Assembly (NCBI RefSeq): GCF_004122105.1 | Contig: NZ_SBKN01000001.1 | Location: forward strand, 186,001-250,000 | Length of the DNA stretch: 64,000 nucleotides | DNA from: Flavobacterium stagni | Lineage (GTDB): Bacteria > Bacteroidota > Bacteroidia > Flavobacteriales > Flavobacteriaceae | Direction: 5' to 3' | Shown here: positions 8,973 through 17,147 of the stretch, piece after piece | Numbering within the stretch: the stretch's first letter is position 1 | Layout of the letters: every line of letters begins with the position of its first letter | Position numbers and translations under genes: made by a program | Notes under the pieces: model-generated | The model's database searches: none | The model's input: only the letters and a program-made list of their open reading frames with translations | Told to the model about the DNA's origin: nothing

Positions 8973-9473
8973 ATGATGAAAATTTTCAAAAATGCCATTT
9001 TAGCCGTTGTTGCCGTATTGGGTATGCAAACTGCCAATGCACAAGCAAAAACTGCACATGTTGATGTAAATGATATTACGACTAAAATGCCTGCGATGAT
9101 TGAGGCAAGAAAACAATTGGAAAAACTTACTGAAAACTACAGTAAAGAGTACAAAACTTTGGTTGAAGAATATCAAGCAAAAGGGAAAAAATATGAAGCA
9201 GAAGCGGCTACTGTTTCTGACGCTGTAAACCAAACCCGTCAACAAGAAATGCAAGATATGGGTAAACGTATCAGTGATTTCCAAGAAAATGCTCAAACGG
9301 ATATCCAGAAAAAAGAAGGTGATTTGATGAAACCTTTGGTAGAAAAAATCAAAGCTTCTATTGCTAAAGTAGGAAAAGCAAAAGGATATCAATATGTTAT
9401 GGATGTTTCTAGCTTATTATTAGCGGATGGTCCAGATATCACTGTAGATGTAAAAAAAGATTTAGGTTTTTAA
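8973..9473 (+). CDS. OmpH/Skp-family periplasmic chaperone
   Basis: A 166-residue Skp-like protein of ordinary length: signal peptide (MKIFKNAILAVVAVLGMQTANAQ), the AHVDVNDITTKMPAMIEARKQLEKL beta-strand and helix start, a long coiled coil, and a closing strand near LLLADGPDITVDVKKDLGF. It presumably forms the tentacled trimer that escorts outer-membrane proteins to BamA. It lies 30 nt after the larger paralogue and ends at a strong terminator, so the pair forms the end of the bamA transcript. Two consecutive ATG codons (8973, 8976) are possible starts. Confidence 0.92.
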   Translation: MMKIFKNAILAVVAVLGMQTANAQAKTAHVDVNDITTKMPAMIEARKQLEKLTENYSKEYKTLVEEYQAKGKKYEAEAATVSDAVNQTRQQEMQDMGKRISDFQENAQTDIQKKEGDLMKPLVEKIKASIAKVGKAKGYQYVMDVSSLLLADGPDITVDVKKDLGF

Positions 9474-9490
9474 TAAAACCCTTACCACAT

Positions 9491-9528
9491 AAAAAATGCC
9501 TGTAGCCCATTGTTACAGGCATTTTTTT
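9491..9528 (+). terminator. Rho-independent terminator after the OmpH genes
   Basis: TGCCTGTA (9497-9504) pairs perfectly with TACAGGCA (9514-9521), flanked by an A-tract upstream and seven T residues downstream. The end of the T-tract also forms the first base of the next promoter element. Confidence 0.9.
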
Positions 9529-9535
9529 ATCTTTG
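9528..9535 (+). promoter_or_regulatory. Promoter -7 element for murI (TAtcTTTG), 3 nt from the ATG
   Basis: Exact TAnnTTTG. Only three bases separate it from the murI ATG at 9539, so the predicted transcription start falls on or beside the start codon (leaderless mRNA). Confidence 0.6.
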
Positions 9536-9538
9536 TAT

Positions 9539-10318
9539 ATGCACAACAATCAACCTATCGGACTTTTTGATTCAGGCATTGGAGGCACTTCCATTTGGAA
9601 GGCAATTCATCAATTAATGCCCAATGAAGCAACGCTCTTTTTAGCGGATAGTTTGAACGCACCGTATGGCATAAAATCGAAAGATGAGATTATTGCCCTA
9701 AGTTGTAAAAACACAGAATATTTACTGAATCTGAATTGCAAAATTATTGTTGTAGCCTGCAATACCGCTACCACAAATGCAATCAAAGAACTTCGTTCAA
9801 AATACGAGGTTCCTTTTATTGGTATAGAACCGGCTATAAAACCGGCCGCGCTACATTCGCAAACCCAAAAAATTGGAATATTAGCCACAAAAGGAACCAT
9901 AAACAGCACCTTATTCCATAACAGTTTACAACAATACCAAAATGTAACCTTTGTCGAACAAATCGGTCATGGCTTGGTGGAATTGATTGAAAATGGTCAA
10001 ATAAACAGTCCTGAAATGTTCGACCTACTCAATTCCTACCTCCAACCCATGATTGCCTCAGATATCGATTATTTGGTATTGGGCTGTAGTCATTATCCCT
10101 ATTTGATTCCTCAAATTAAAAAAATTCTTCCACCCCATATTACCATTATTGATTCCGGTGAAGCCGTGGCACGACAAACGCAAAAAGTATTGCAAGAAAC
10201 TTGTGGCTTACATGATTTAACTACGCCAGCAGAACAAATTTTCTATACCAACAGTCAATCGGAAGTGCTGCAAAGTTTTGTTGGCCCAAACTATAGTGTA
10301 TTCCCGAAAAAATTTTGA
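9539..10318 (+). CDS. murI: Glutamate racemase
   Basis: Cofactor-independent racemase that makes D-glutamate for peptidoglycan. The 259-residue product shows IGLFDSGIGG with Asp11, the catalytic VVACNTATTN cysteine (Cys74) and the second catalytic cysteine in LGCSHYPYL (Cys183). The distance from the start to the DSGIGG motif is normal for the family, which fixes the ATG at 9539. The frame opens at a TTG six bases earlier, but that codon is part of the promoter element. It is preceded by a terminator fused to its promoter, so it is an independent unit. Confidence 0.96.
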   Translation: MHNNQPIGLFDSGIGGTSIWKAIHQLMPNEATLFLADSLNAPYGIKSKDEIIALSCKNTEYLLNLNCKIIVVACNTATTNAIKELRSKYEVPFIGIEPAIKPAALHSQTQKIGILATKGTINSTLFHNSLQQYQNVTFVEQIGHGLVELIENGQINSPEMFDLLNSYLQPMIASDIDYLVLGCSHYPYLIPQIKKILPPHITIIDSGEAVARQTQKVLQETCGLHDLTTPAEQIFYTNSQSEVLQSFVGPNYSVFPKKF

Positions 10319-10353
10319 TTACCTAGTTCACTCGTGCTTTATTATAAAAGGGT

Positions 10354-10361
10354 TATCTTTG
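10354..10361 (+). promoter_or_regulatory. Promoter -7 element for the pseudouridine synthase gene (TAtcTTTG)
   Basis: Exact TAnnTTTG, 16 nt before the ATG at 10378 and 36 nt after the murI stop codon. Confidence 0.6.
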
Positions 10362-10377
10362 CCAAAAATTAAGGCAA

Positions 10378-11217
10378 ATGAATCGTTCTAACTCCAATCG
10401 TTCGGGCAAAAAACCCAATTATACTCCCAAACCTCAAGGGACAAAAAAGCCCTTCAAAAAAACTTCTGCACCAAAGAAAACTGAAAAACCGGTTGTGAAA
10501 GAAAATCCAGACGAAATTCGTTTGAATCGATACATTGCCAATTCAGGCATTTGTTCCCGACGTGATGCCGATATTTATATTCGTTCTGGAAATGTAAAAG
10601 TAAATGGAGAAGTCATCATAGAAATGGGATTCAAAGTAAAACCCGGCGATGTTGTCAACTTTGATGGTACGGAAATTACGCCAGGAAAAAAAGAATATTA
10701 TTTACTCAATAAACCCAAAAACTTCACCACATCAGGGGAAGATAGTGGCAGTGCACACAATGTTTTGGAACTTTTAAAAAGTGCCACACGCACAAAATTA
10801 CAGCCGATTGGTCGTATGGACAAATCCACTACAGGATTGTTAATCTTAACTAACGACACGGATTTAATTTTAAAATTTTCAAAACCCCAACAAAAGTCTA
10901 CCAAAATCTATCAGGTTTCCTTAGATCGCAATTTAAAGTTTGAAGACTTAGAAAGCATCGCCGCAGGAGTTACCCTAGATGGACACCGTATTTATGCAGA
11001 TGAAGTGAGTTATATCGAAAACCAACCTAAAACTGAAATTGGTATTCAATTGCGTACCGCCAATGTAAAAGTGGTGCGTGCCATATTCGAACATTTTAAA
11101 TACGATGTACTAAAAGTAGACCGGGTTTCGTTTGCCGGACTCACCAAAAAGAACTTACCGCGTGGATTCTTCCGTCATTTGACTGATCAAGAAATCATTA
11201 ACTTAAAAAATATCTAA
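10378..11217 (+). CDS. rRNA pseudouridine synthase, RluB/RsuA family
   Basis: Converts specific uridines in ribosomal RNA to pseudouridine. The 279-residue product has a basic, disordered N-terminal arm (about residues 1-45, Lys/Pro-rich), an S4 RNA-binding domain (RLNRYIANSGICSRRDADIYI, from about 48), and the catalytic domain with GRMDKSTTGLLILTND, giving the catalytic Asp148. Closest by length and motifs to RluB, the 23S rRNA enzyme, but RluF or RsuA specificity cannot be excluded by eye. The mechanosensitive channel gene follows after 4 nt, so both are likely co-transcribed. Confidence 0.9.
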   Translation: MNRSNSNRSGKKPNYTPKPQGTKKPFKKTSAPKKTEKPVVKENPDEIRLNRYIANSGICSRRDADIYIRSGNVKVNGEVIIEMGFKVKPGDVVNFDGTEITPGKKEYYLLNKPKNFTTSGEDSGSAHNVLELLKSATRTKLQPIGRMDKSTTGLLILTNDTDLILKFSKPQQKSTKIYQVSLDRNLKFEDLESIAAGVTLDGHRIYADEVSYIENQPKTEIGIQLRTANVKVVRAIFEHFKYDVLKVDRVSFAGLTKKNLPRGFFRHLTDQEIINLKNI

Positions 11218-11221
11218 GATT

Positions 11222-12052
11222 ATGTTGGCAGCAGAGGAAAAGTATGTGACTTCTGTTAAAGATTACTCGATTGAATTTTACAACGTAATTATCGATTACG
11301 TTCCCCGTTTAGTTTCTGCATTTGTCATTCTTTTAATCGGACTCTATGCTATCCGTTTTATTTCACGAATGGCGAAGAAGATTATGGAGAAAAAAGAAGT
11401 GGAACGCACGCTCGCTGAATTTTTGTCCAGTAGTTTGTTGTGGAGTTTGCGGGCCTTACTCTTTGTAACTTTTATCTCCAAACTGGGCATAGAAACCACC
11501 TCATTTGTAGCCATATTAGGAGCTGCAGGTTTGGCTATTGGGATGTCATTACAAGGGTCGCTTTCTAATTTTGCAGGCGGTGTTTTGATTATTATTTTCA
11601 AACCTTTCCGAGTGGGTGACACGATTGAAGCACAAGGCGCTATTGGAACCGTTACTGATATTCAAATTTTTGTCACCAAATTAGTTTCTGGAAATAATCA
11701 AACCATTCTTATTCCGAATGGTATTCTTTCTAACGGCATTATTACCAATTATTCGGTTGCGGGAAAACGCAGAGCCGATTTGATGTTTTCGCTTTCCTAT
11801 GACACCGATATCAAAGCCGCTAAAACGATTGTACTCGAAGTAATGAACAATCATCCCAATGTATTGAAAACCCCGGCTCCTGAAGTATTGGTGCGCGATT
11901 TAACCGACAGCGCGATTCATTTGGCCATTCGTCCGTGGAGCAAAAATGAAGATTTTGGAAAAGTGTCTTCGGATATTTTAGAACAATGTAAAACGGCTTT
12001 TGACGAAAAAGGAATCACCATTCAACCGTTTGTTCGGGATGTTTCCAAATAA
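11222..12052 (+). CDS. Small-conductance mechanosensitive channel (MscS family)
   Basis: A 276-residue inner-membrane protein with three N-terminal transmembrane segments. The third is the Gly/Ala-rich pore helix (FVAILGAAGLAIGMSLQGSLSNFAGGVLIIIFKPFRVGD) typical of MscS, followed by the cytoplasmic beta domain (TILIPNGILSNGIITNYS) and the alpha/beta vestibule. It opens under membrane tension to release solutes during hypo-osmotic shock. The length is near E. coli MscS (286). It is 4 nt downstream of the pseudouridine synthase and ends 3 nt from the convergent tsaB; no terminator hairpin is visible between them. Confidence 0.94.
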   Translation: MLAAEEKYVTSVKDYSIEFYNVIIDYVPRLVSAFVILLIGLYAIRFISRMAKKIMEKKEVERTLAEFLSSSLLWSLRALLFVTFISKLGIETTSFVAILGAAGLAIGMSLQGSLSNFAGGVLIIIFKPFRVGDTIEAQGAIGTVTDIQIFVTKLVSGNNQTILIPNGILSNGIITNYSVAGKRRADLMFSLSYDTDIKAAKTIVLEVMNNHPNVLKTPAPEVLVRDLTDSAIHLAIRPWSKNEDFGKVSSDILEQCKTAFDEKGITIQPFVRDVSK

Positions 12053-12055
12053 ATC

Positions 12056-12715
12056 TTATTTGGTAATCATAAAATCTTTCAAATAAAAAGGCTCAAAATA
12101 AGCGACATCAACAAATTGGTTCTTCTTGAACTGCTTCTCTGCTAAATTGGCCATTACTTTTGCTGAAGGAAATTGTACGCTTTCTAAGAATTGAAAACGC
12201 ACATCCGTAAGTACTGTTTTTGCCTTTTCAGCACTATCGCCTACAAAATAAATTGGACCTGAATAATCTCCAAAACTTTCATCAGTAAGTATTTCTGCTT
12301 CCACGCCCCTAACCTCTTCATGAGCAGCATTATATACAGCGGCATAAACTTCCATTCGGCGCGCATCTATCATGGGAATGATAAGGCCACTTTCAACAGA
12401 AACTGCATGAGCCAAAACCGCTAAAGTATCCACTGCTAGCATCGGTTTTTGCAAGGCATAACAAAGACCCTTTGCTGCAGAAACTCCAATGCGTAAACCC
12501 GTGTAAGAACCCGGACCTTTACTCACTGCAGTGGCCTCTAATTCGGTCAAAGCAACTCCGGCTTCTTGCATCACTTCTTCTATAAAAACGTGCAATTTTT
12601 CGGCATGCGTATAGCCTTGTTCCGCGATTTCTCGGTAAGCCAAAACTTGACCGTCGCGAGCCACTGCTACCGAACAATTGCGGGTTGCCGTTTCTATATT
12701 TAGAATAAGTGCCAT
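12056..12715 (-). CDS. tsaB: tRNA threonylcarbamoyladenosine biosynthesis protein TsaB
   Basis: TsaB partners TsaD and TsaE in adding threonylcarbamoyl to A37 of ANN-decoding tRNAs. The 219-residue ASKHA-fold protein starts ILNIETATRNCSVAVARDG and has the characteristic SKGPGSYTGLRIGVSAAKGL segment near residue 64. Its ATG overlaps the TAA of the upstream efflux adaptor by one base (TAATG), so translation is likely coupled, an unexpected pairing of tRNA modification with efflux. Confidence 0.95.
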   Translation of the reverse strand: MALILNIETATRNCSVAVARDGQVLAYREIAEQGYTHAEKLHVFIEEVMQEAGVALTELEATAVSKGPGSYTGLRIGVSAAKGLCYALQKPMLAVDTLAVLAHAVSVESGLIIPMIDARRMEVYAAVYNAAHEEVRGVEAEILTDESFGDYSGPIYFVGDSAEKAKTVLTDVRFQFLESVQFPSAKVMANLAEKQFKKNQFVDVAYFEPFYLKDFMITK

Positions 12716-14022
12716 TACTTTTTCTCCTTCGTTGTCGCCTTAACTTTTATTTTATCTCCTGAATTCAAATCTTTGGAAACGGTGTTATAAGGGCCAATGA
12801 TAATCTCATCTCCTTTTCTCAAGCCCGAAATAATTTCAATGTTTGTATCGTCTTGAATCCCTGTTTTCACCACGCGAATTTGCGCTTTATCTTTGACTTT
12901 TACAAAAACACACTCAAACTTTTTATCGCTTTTGGATTTTACTTTTTGCGCCGTCTCTCCTTCTTCTTCATCATCGTTTTCCATAGGTACTGAAGCTGTA
13001 GCTGTTGTATCCGATTTTACCAAAACCGCACTGATAGGCACTCCGATTACTTTTTCTTTCCGGGTCGTGATAATATCTACTGTTGCCGTCATTCCTGGGC
13101 GAAATGGCGAATAAGTAGCCGGTTTTCCTTCCAATAAATCTTGGTAGGATTCTTTTAAAATACGCACTTTCACTTTGAAATTGGTCACCTGATCGGCTGT
13201 AGTACTCGTTGTAGCAGAATTTGAAATACTGGTCACGATGCCTTTAAATTCTTTTTTCAAATAAGCATCCACCTGAATATTTGTTTCGTCACCGATATTA
13301 ATTTTCACAATATCATTTTCGTTCACATCGACTTCCACTTCCATATTGTTGAGATTGGCCACGCGCAACAACTCCGTTCCCGCCATTTGTTGGGTTCCTA
13401 AAATCTTTTCGCCCAACTCTACATTCAACACCGAAATCGTACCGTCAGCGGGTGCATAGATGATTGTTCGACCCAAATTATCTTTCGCCTCAACTACTGA
13501 AGCGTTGGCACTTTGTACATTATAATACGCCGATTGCTTATTGGCTTTAGCCACTTCAAAATTAGCAATCGCTTTATCCCAATCTGCTTTGGAGATAATG
13601 CCTTTTTCGTACAAGGTTTTATTGCGTTCAAAATTCGCTTGTGCCTCCTTAAAGGAAGCATCGGCTTGGGTAAGACCTGCCTTTGTACCTGCATAATTGG
13701 AAACGGTGCGGTTCAATCCAGAAGTATAAATATCCGGGTTGATTTTCACCAACAAATCCCCTTTTTTCACCACTTGCCCTTCTTTTACAGGCAATTGAAT
13801 AATTTCTCCCGATACTTGAGAAGAAACTTTTACCTCAATTTCTGGCTGAATTTTTCCGGTGGCCGAAACGGTTTCTACAATAGTGATTTCGTCAGCTTTG
13901 GCAATTTCAACTTCTTTGCTGTTATCGCGTTCGCCAAAAACTCCCATTTTGGATAATCCAACTAATCCTACGATAACAATGATAAGAATACCAATTATCC
14001 ATTTTAATTTTCCTTTTTCCAT
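12715..14022 (-). CDS. HlyD/MacA-type periplasmic adaptor subunit
   Basis: A 435-residue membrane-fusion protein. One N-terminal transmembrane helix (about 8-26) is followed by a lipoyl half (VSSQVSGEIIQLPVKEGQVVKKGDLL), a coiled-coil hairpin, the second lipoyl half (IIYAPADGTISVLNVELGEKI) and beta-barrel domains. A Glu/Asp/Lys-rich insertion (around 340-365) interrupts the membrane-proximal region. It joins an inner-membrane ABC or RND pump to TolC. It starts 5 nt after the TolC-family gene; no inner-membrane pump gene follows, so the partner must lie elsewhere. MacA-type (ABC) is likely but unproven. Confidence 0.9.
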   Translation of the reverse strand: MEKGKLKWIIGILIIVIVGLVGLSKMGVFGERDNSKEVEIAKADEITIVETVSATGKIQPEIEVKVSSQVSGEIIQLPVKEGQVVKKGDLLVKINPDIYTSGLNRTVSNYAGTKAGLTQADASFKEAQANFERNKTLYEKGIISKADWDKAIANFEVAKANKQSAYYNVQSANASVVEAKDNLGRTIIYAPADGTISVLNVELGEKILGTQQMAGTELLRVANLNNMEVEVDVNENDIVKINIGDETNIQVDAYLKKEFKGIVTSISNSATTSTTADQVTNFKVKVRILKESYQDLLEGKPATYSPFRPGMTATVDIITTRKEKVIGVPISAVLVKSDTTATASVPMENDDEEEGETAQKVKSKSDKKFECVFVKVKDKAQIRVVKTGIQDDTNIEIISGLRKGDEIIIGPYNTVSKDLNSGDKIKVKATTKEKK

Positions 14023-14027
14023 GCTAA

Positions 14028-15404
14028 TTATAATTTGTCCACGATGGGAATTCCGAAATAAAATTCAACTACTTTAACTTTAAAAATATAATCGTATTTG
14101 GTGCGAATCACTTCAGATTGCGCGTTGGTGTACAAGGTTTGGGCCTGACTCAAATCAAAGCTATTCATCATGCCGACTTTGAACTTTTCTTGGGCATATT
14201 CAAATGCATTTTTACGGGCTTCCAAAGCGGTTTGCGCCGATTCGTAAGCGTTCAATGCCCCTTTGGCATCGGTAATGGCCGTAAACACATTGCGTTCCAA
14301 ATCCAATTCGGCTTGCTTTTGTGCAATTTTGGAACGCTCCAAGGCAATTTTGGAACGTGCCACGGCATTTGAAGTCGAAAATCCATTTAAGATGGGAATG
14401 GACAATTGTAAGCCGAAGTTATGTCCTTTGTTATCACTAAATTGGTCAAATAAAGATTTGGGACCTGTTAGTATATAATTTCCATTAGCATCAATTCCAA
14501 CAATGCGATCGGAATAACTCGCCCGTGTACCAAAACCATAAAATCCGGTAATTGAAGGTTGATAAGCCCCTTTTGCAACTTTTAAATCTTTTTCAGCCGC
14601 TTCTAAATTGGTGCGCGCAATTTTCAATTCAACTCGTTCTTGCTTCGCTTTGGCTACAATTGTTTCGGGAGATTCCGAGAGTGTCGGACTCATACTTGGC
14701 GTATAATTCGCGTCAGCGGTATCAAAATTTTTAAAATCATCCAATTGAAGCAGTTGGGCTAAACTTAATTTGGATAAAAACAAGGTATTCTCAGCCGCAA
14801 TTACTTTTTGACGATCGGCAGCTACTGTGGCTTGGGCATCCAATAAATCACCCCGCGCAATTGAACCGGCTTTTACCAATTCTTCAGTTTTGGCTAATTG
14901 CCGTTCGTCATTGGCCAATTGATCTTTTTGAACTTTTACATTTTCTTTATTGAAAAGAACTTGCAAATAGGCATTAGCTACGTTTAATCCAATATCATCT
15001 TTCATTTTCGCTAATTGATACTGCGAAGAAAGAATGGTCAAATTGGAACGACGTAAACGATTCACATTTTGTAATCCATTATAAATAGTTACATTGGAAT
15101 TCAATCCTGCCGAGGTATATTGCGTGGTTTGGTTTTCCAACAAACCCGTCGTAATGTTTTGGTTCAAACCGATATTCCAAGAGTGAGAAGCATTGGCATT
15201 GATATTGGGCAAAAAATTTCCCAAGGCATCTTTTTTAGAGATCTGACTCGATTGCAAATCCAGTTCGGATTGCTTGATTGAAATGTTGTTTTTCAGCGCG
15301 TAATCGACGCATTCACGCAAGGTCCAAGGTTTGCTTTGACCCCAACTACTTATTGAGAGCAATAAAACTCCTAAAAAGCCAAATTTAAATTGCTTATTTT
15401 TCAT
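14028..15404 (-). CDS. TolC-family outer-membrane efflux protein
   Basis: A 458-residue outer-membrane channel with signal peptide (MKNKQFKFGFLGVLLLSISSWGQ) and the two structural repeats of TolC. Each repeat carries long Ala/Lys/Glu-rich helices (for example ALKNNISIKQSELDLQSSQI and the C-terminal AYESAQTALEARKNAFEYAQEKFKVGMMNSFDLSQAQ). It forms the exit duct for a tripartite pump with the adaptor encoded 5 nt downstream. First gene of a minus-strand operon (TolC, adaptor, tsaB) driven by the TActTTTG element 15 nt upstream. Confidence 0.93.
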   Translation of the reverse strand: MKNKQFKFGFLGVLLLSISSWGQSKPWTLRECVDYALKNNISIKQSELDLQSSQISKKDALGNFLPNINANASHSWNIGLNQNITTGLLENQTTQYTSAGLNSNVTIYNGLQNVNRLRRSNLTILSSQYQLAKMKDDIGLNVANAYLQVLFNKENVKVQKDQLANDERQLAKTEELVKAGSIARGDLLDAQATVAADRQKVIAAENTLFLSKLSLAQLLQLDDFKNFDTADANYTPSMSPTLSESPETIVAKAKQERVELKIARTNLEAAEKDLKVAKGAYQPSITGFYGFGTRASYSDRIVGIDANGNYILTGPKSLFDQFSDNKGHNFGLQLSIPILNGFSTSNAVARSKIALERSKIAQKQAELDLERNVFTAITDAKGALNAYESAQTALEARKNAFEYAQEKFKVGMMNSFDLSQAQTLYTNAQSEVIRTKYDYIFKVKVVEFYFGIPIVDKL

Positions 15405-15419
15405 ATTGAATCCCTTCTA

Positions 15420-15427
15420 CAAAAGTA
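15420..15427 (-). promoter_or_regulatory. Promoter -7 element for the TolC-adaptor-tsaB operon (TActTTTG)
   Basis: Plus-strand CAAAAGTA, an exact TAnnTTTG on the minus strand, 15 nt from the ATG at 15404. The 127-nt gap to the divergent DUF4403 gene contains this and one promoter for the other side. Confidence 0.6.
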
Positions 15428-15518
15428 ATACAAAGGAAAGTAGTCTGGCTAAATCCCTAAGAATTTTGATTGCTTATCTGACGGCTTTCTTGTTTTTTTG
15501 TTACATTCACACCGAAAT

Positions 15519-15526
15519 TAATTTTG
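15519..15526 (+). promoter_or_regulatory. Promoter -7 element for the DUF4403 gene (TAatTTTG), 5 nt from the ATG
   Basis: Exact TAnnTTTG with five bases between it and the ATG at 15532. The predicted transcript starts at or next to the start codon. Confidence 0.55.
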
Positions 15527-15531
15527 CCTTT

Positions 15532-16917
15532 ATGTCACAAAAATGGATCGTCGGTATTTTAGGAAGTCTCCTACTTACGGCATGCGGTGGATCTCAAAAA
15601 ATTATAGCTGAAAAACCACAACGTTCTACAAACATCGATATGGCCTACAAAACCACAACTTCCTTTGTGAGTATGCCGTTGGAAATTAGCTTGCGCGAAA
15701 TTGAAAACCAGTTGAATAAATCCTTGAACGGTCTAATTTATGAGGATGCCAACTTGGAGGACGACAAAACGGCGTTGAAAATTTGGAAGACGGCCCCCAT
15801 TAAATTATCCGTTAAAGACGGTAAAATTGAATCGATTATCCCTTTAAAAATTTGGTCCCAATTCAAATACGGCACTGATTTTATGGGTTTAAATGACACC
15901 CGAGAAATCGATTTGAACGGCACCATTACTTTATTGAGCGACGTTCAACTGTCCAATTGGAAAATGAACACCCATTCCAACTTACAAGATTTTGAATGGA
16001 GCGAGAGTCCGACCATCACTGTAGCGGGCAAAAAAGTACCGATTACCTACATTATCAATCCCACTCTTTCACTTTTTAAATCAAAAATTACTGCAAAAAT
16101 AGACGAGGCCATTTCAAAATCCTGCGACTTCAAACCGTATGTTCTTAATGTTTTAGAGACTTTAAGTAATCCGATTTTAACGAGTGATGCATATCAAGCT
16201 TGGTTTAAATTGGTGCCCATTGAAGTGTATGTCACTGATGCGGTGATTGAGAAGTCAAAAATCGCTATGAATTTAGGATTAAAATGCGGAATGACAACTT
16301 TGGTGGGACAAAAACCAAAAACAGGCATGGATCGAAATGCTATTGCTTTTAAGGCGGTGACAAAAGTGCCCGACCATACTACAGCATCTATTGCTGCGAT
16401 AACGACTTACGATCATGCTTCTGCTGTAATTACTCAAAATTTCAAAGGACAAGAATTTGCTTCAGGCAGTCGAAAAATTACCGTTCAAAAAGTGGATTTA
16501 TGGGGAAAAGATGGGAGAATGATTATAGCTTTGGATTTACTGGGAAGTTTGAACGGGACGATTTATTTATCAGGTATTCCCAAATACGATCCCGTGAATA
16601 AAGAAATTTATTTTGAAGACATGGATTATGTGCTGAACACGAAAGGTTTGTTGACCAAAACGGCCAACTGGTTGTTGCAAGGCTATATTATTCGCAAAAT
16701 GCAAGAAACCTGTCGTTATTCCATCAAGACAAACATGGAGGAAGGCCGCAAAAACTTGATGCCGTATTTGAACAATTACAGTCCGATGAAAGGCGTTTTT
16801 GTCAACGGATCCATTCAAGATTTAGAATTTGAAAAAATCGAATTAACCAATGATTTGATCATTGCCTTTATCAATGGAAATGGCAAAATGAGTGTAAAAA
16901 TTGACGGAATGGATTAA
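15532..16917 (+). CDS. DUF4403 family lipoprotein
   Basis: A 461-residue lipoprotein with signal peptide MSQKWIVGILGSLLLTACGG and a lipobox cysteine at 17. The body matches the DUF4403 pattern (SFVSMPLEISLREIENQLNKSLNGLIYED near the start, and paired VPITYIINPTLSL and LSGIPKYDPVNKEIYFEDMDYVLNTK segments), thought to be tandem lipid-binding (BPI/SMP-like) folds. The function is not established for the family. The frame is open 42 codons further upstream, but the lipobox and the promoter fix the ATG at 15532. It overlaps the convergent small CxxC protein by 4 nt. Confidence 0.8.
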   Translation: MSQKWIVGILGSLLLTACGGSQKIIAEKPQRSTNIDMAYKTTTSFVSMPLEISLREIENQLNKSLNGLIYEDANLEDDKTALKIWKTAPIKLSVKDGKIESIIPLKIWSQFKYGTDFMGLNDTREIDLNGTITLLSDVQLSNWKMNTHSNLQDFEWSESPTITVAGKKVPITYIINPTLSLFKSKITAKIDEAISKSCDFKPYVLNVLETLSNPILTSDAYQAWFKLVPIEVYVTDAVIEKSKIAMNLGLKCGMTTLVGQKPKTGMDRNAIAFKAVTKVPDHTTASIAAITTYDHASAVITQNFKGQEFASGSRKITVQKVDLWGKDGRMIIALDLLGSLNGTIYLSGIPKYDPVNKEIYFEDMDYVLNTKGLLTKTANWLLQGYIIRKMQETCRYSIKTNMEEGRKNLMPYLNNYSPMKGVFVNGSIQDLEFEKIELTNDLIIAFINGNGKMSVKIDGMD

Positions 16918-17147
16918 GCCGTTTCTTTTTTCTTGGTGAACATTCGATATACTACATAACCTACGACTCCAACCAATAAATACGGGAAAATCATTAGGTA
17001 AACGATACCATCATTAACGGCTTCTGCCTTTACCGTGTTGCCTTCGCTTTCTAGAGAAGCGCGACACATGGCACATTGTGCCGTCATAGAATGCGCACTC
17101 AAATAAAGTAGAGCGACAACGAAAAATCGAATTATTTTAGTGAGCAT
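16914..17147 (-). CDS. Small CxxC membrane protein of the oxidase-assembly operon
   Basis: A 77-residue protein with a signal-peptide-like helix ending at AHSMTAQ, immediately followed by C25-A-M-C28, then a second transmembrane helix (about 50-68) and a Lys-rich tail. The CxxC would face the periplasm at the exact mature N-terminus. I do not recognise a characterised homologue. It overlaps the end of the DUF420 gene by 11 nt and is last in a SCO-like/SCO1/DUF420 operon, so a role in copper handling or thiol reduction during oxidase assembly is a reasonable guess, not a demonstrated function. Confidence 0.75.
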   Translation of the reverse strand: MLTKIIRFFVVALLYLSAHSMTAQCAMCRASLESEGNTVKAEAVNDGIVYLMIFPYLLVGVVGYVVYRMFTKKKETA

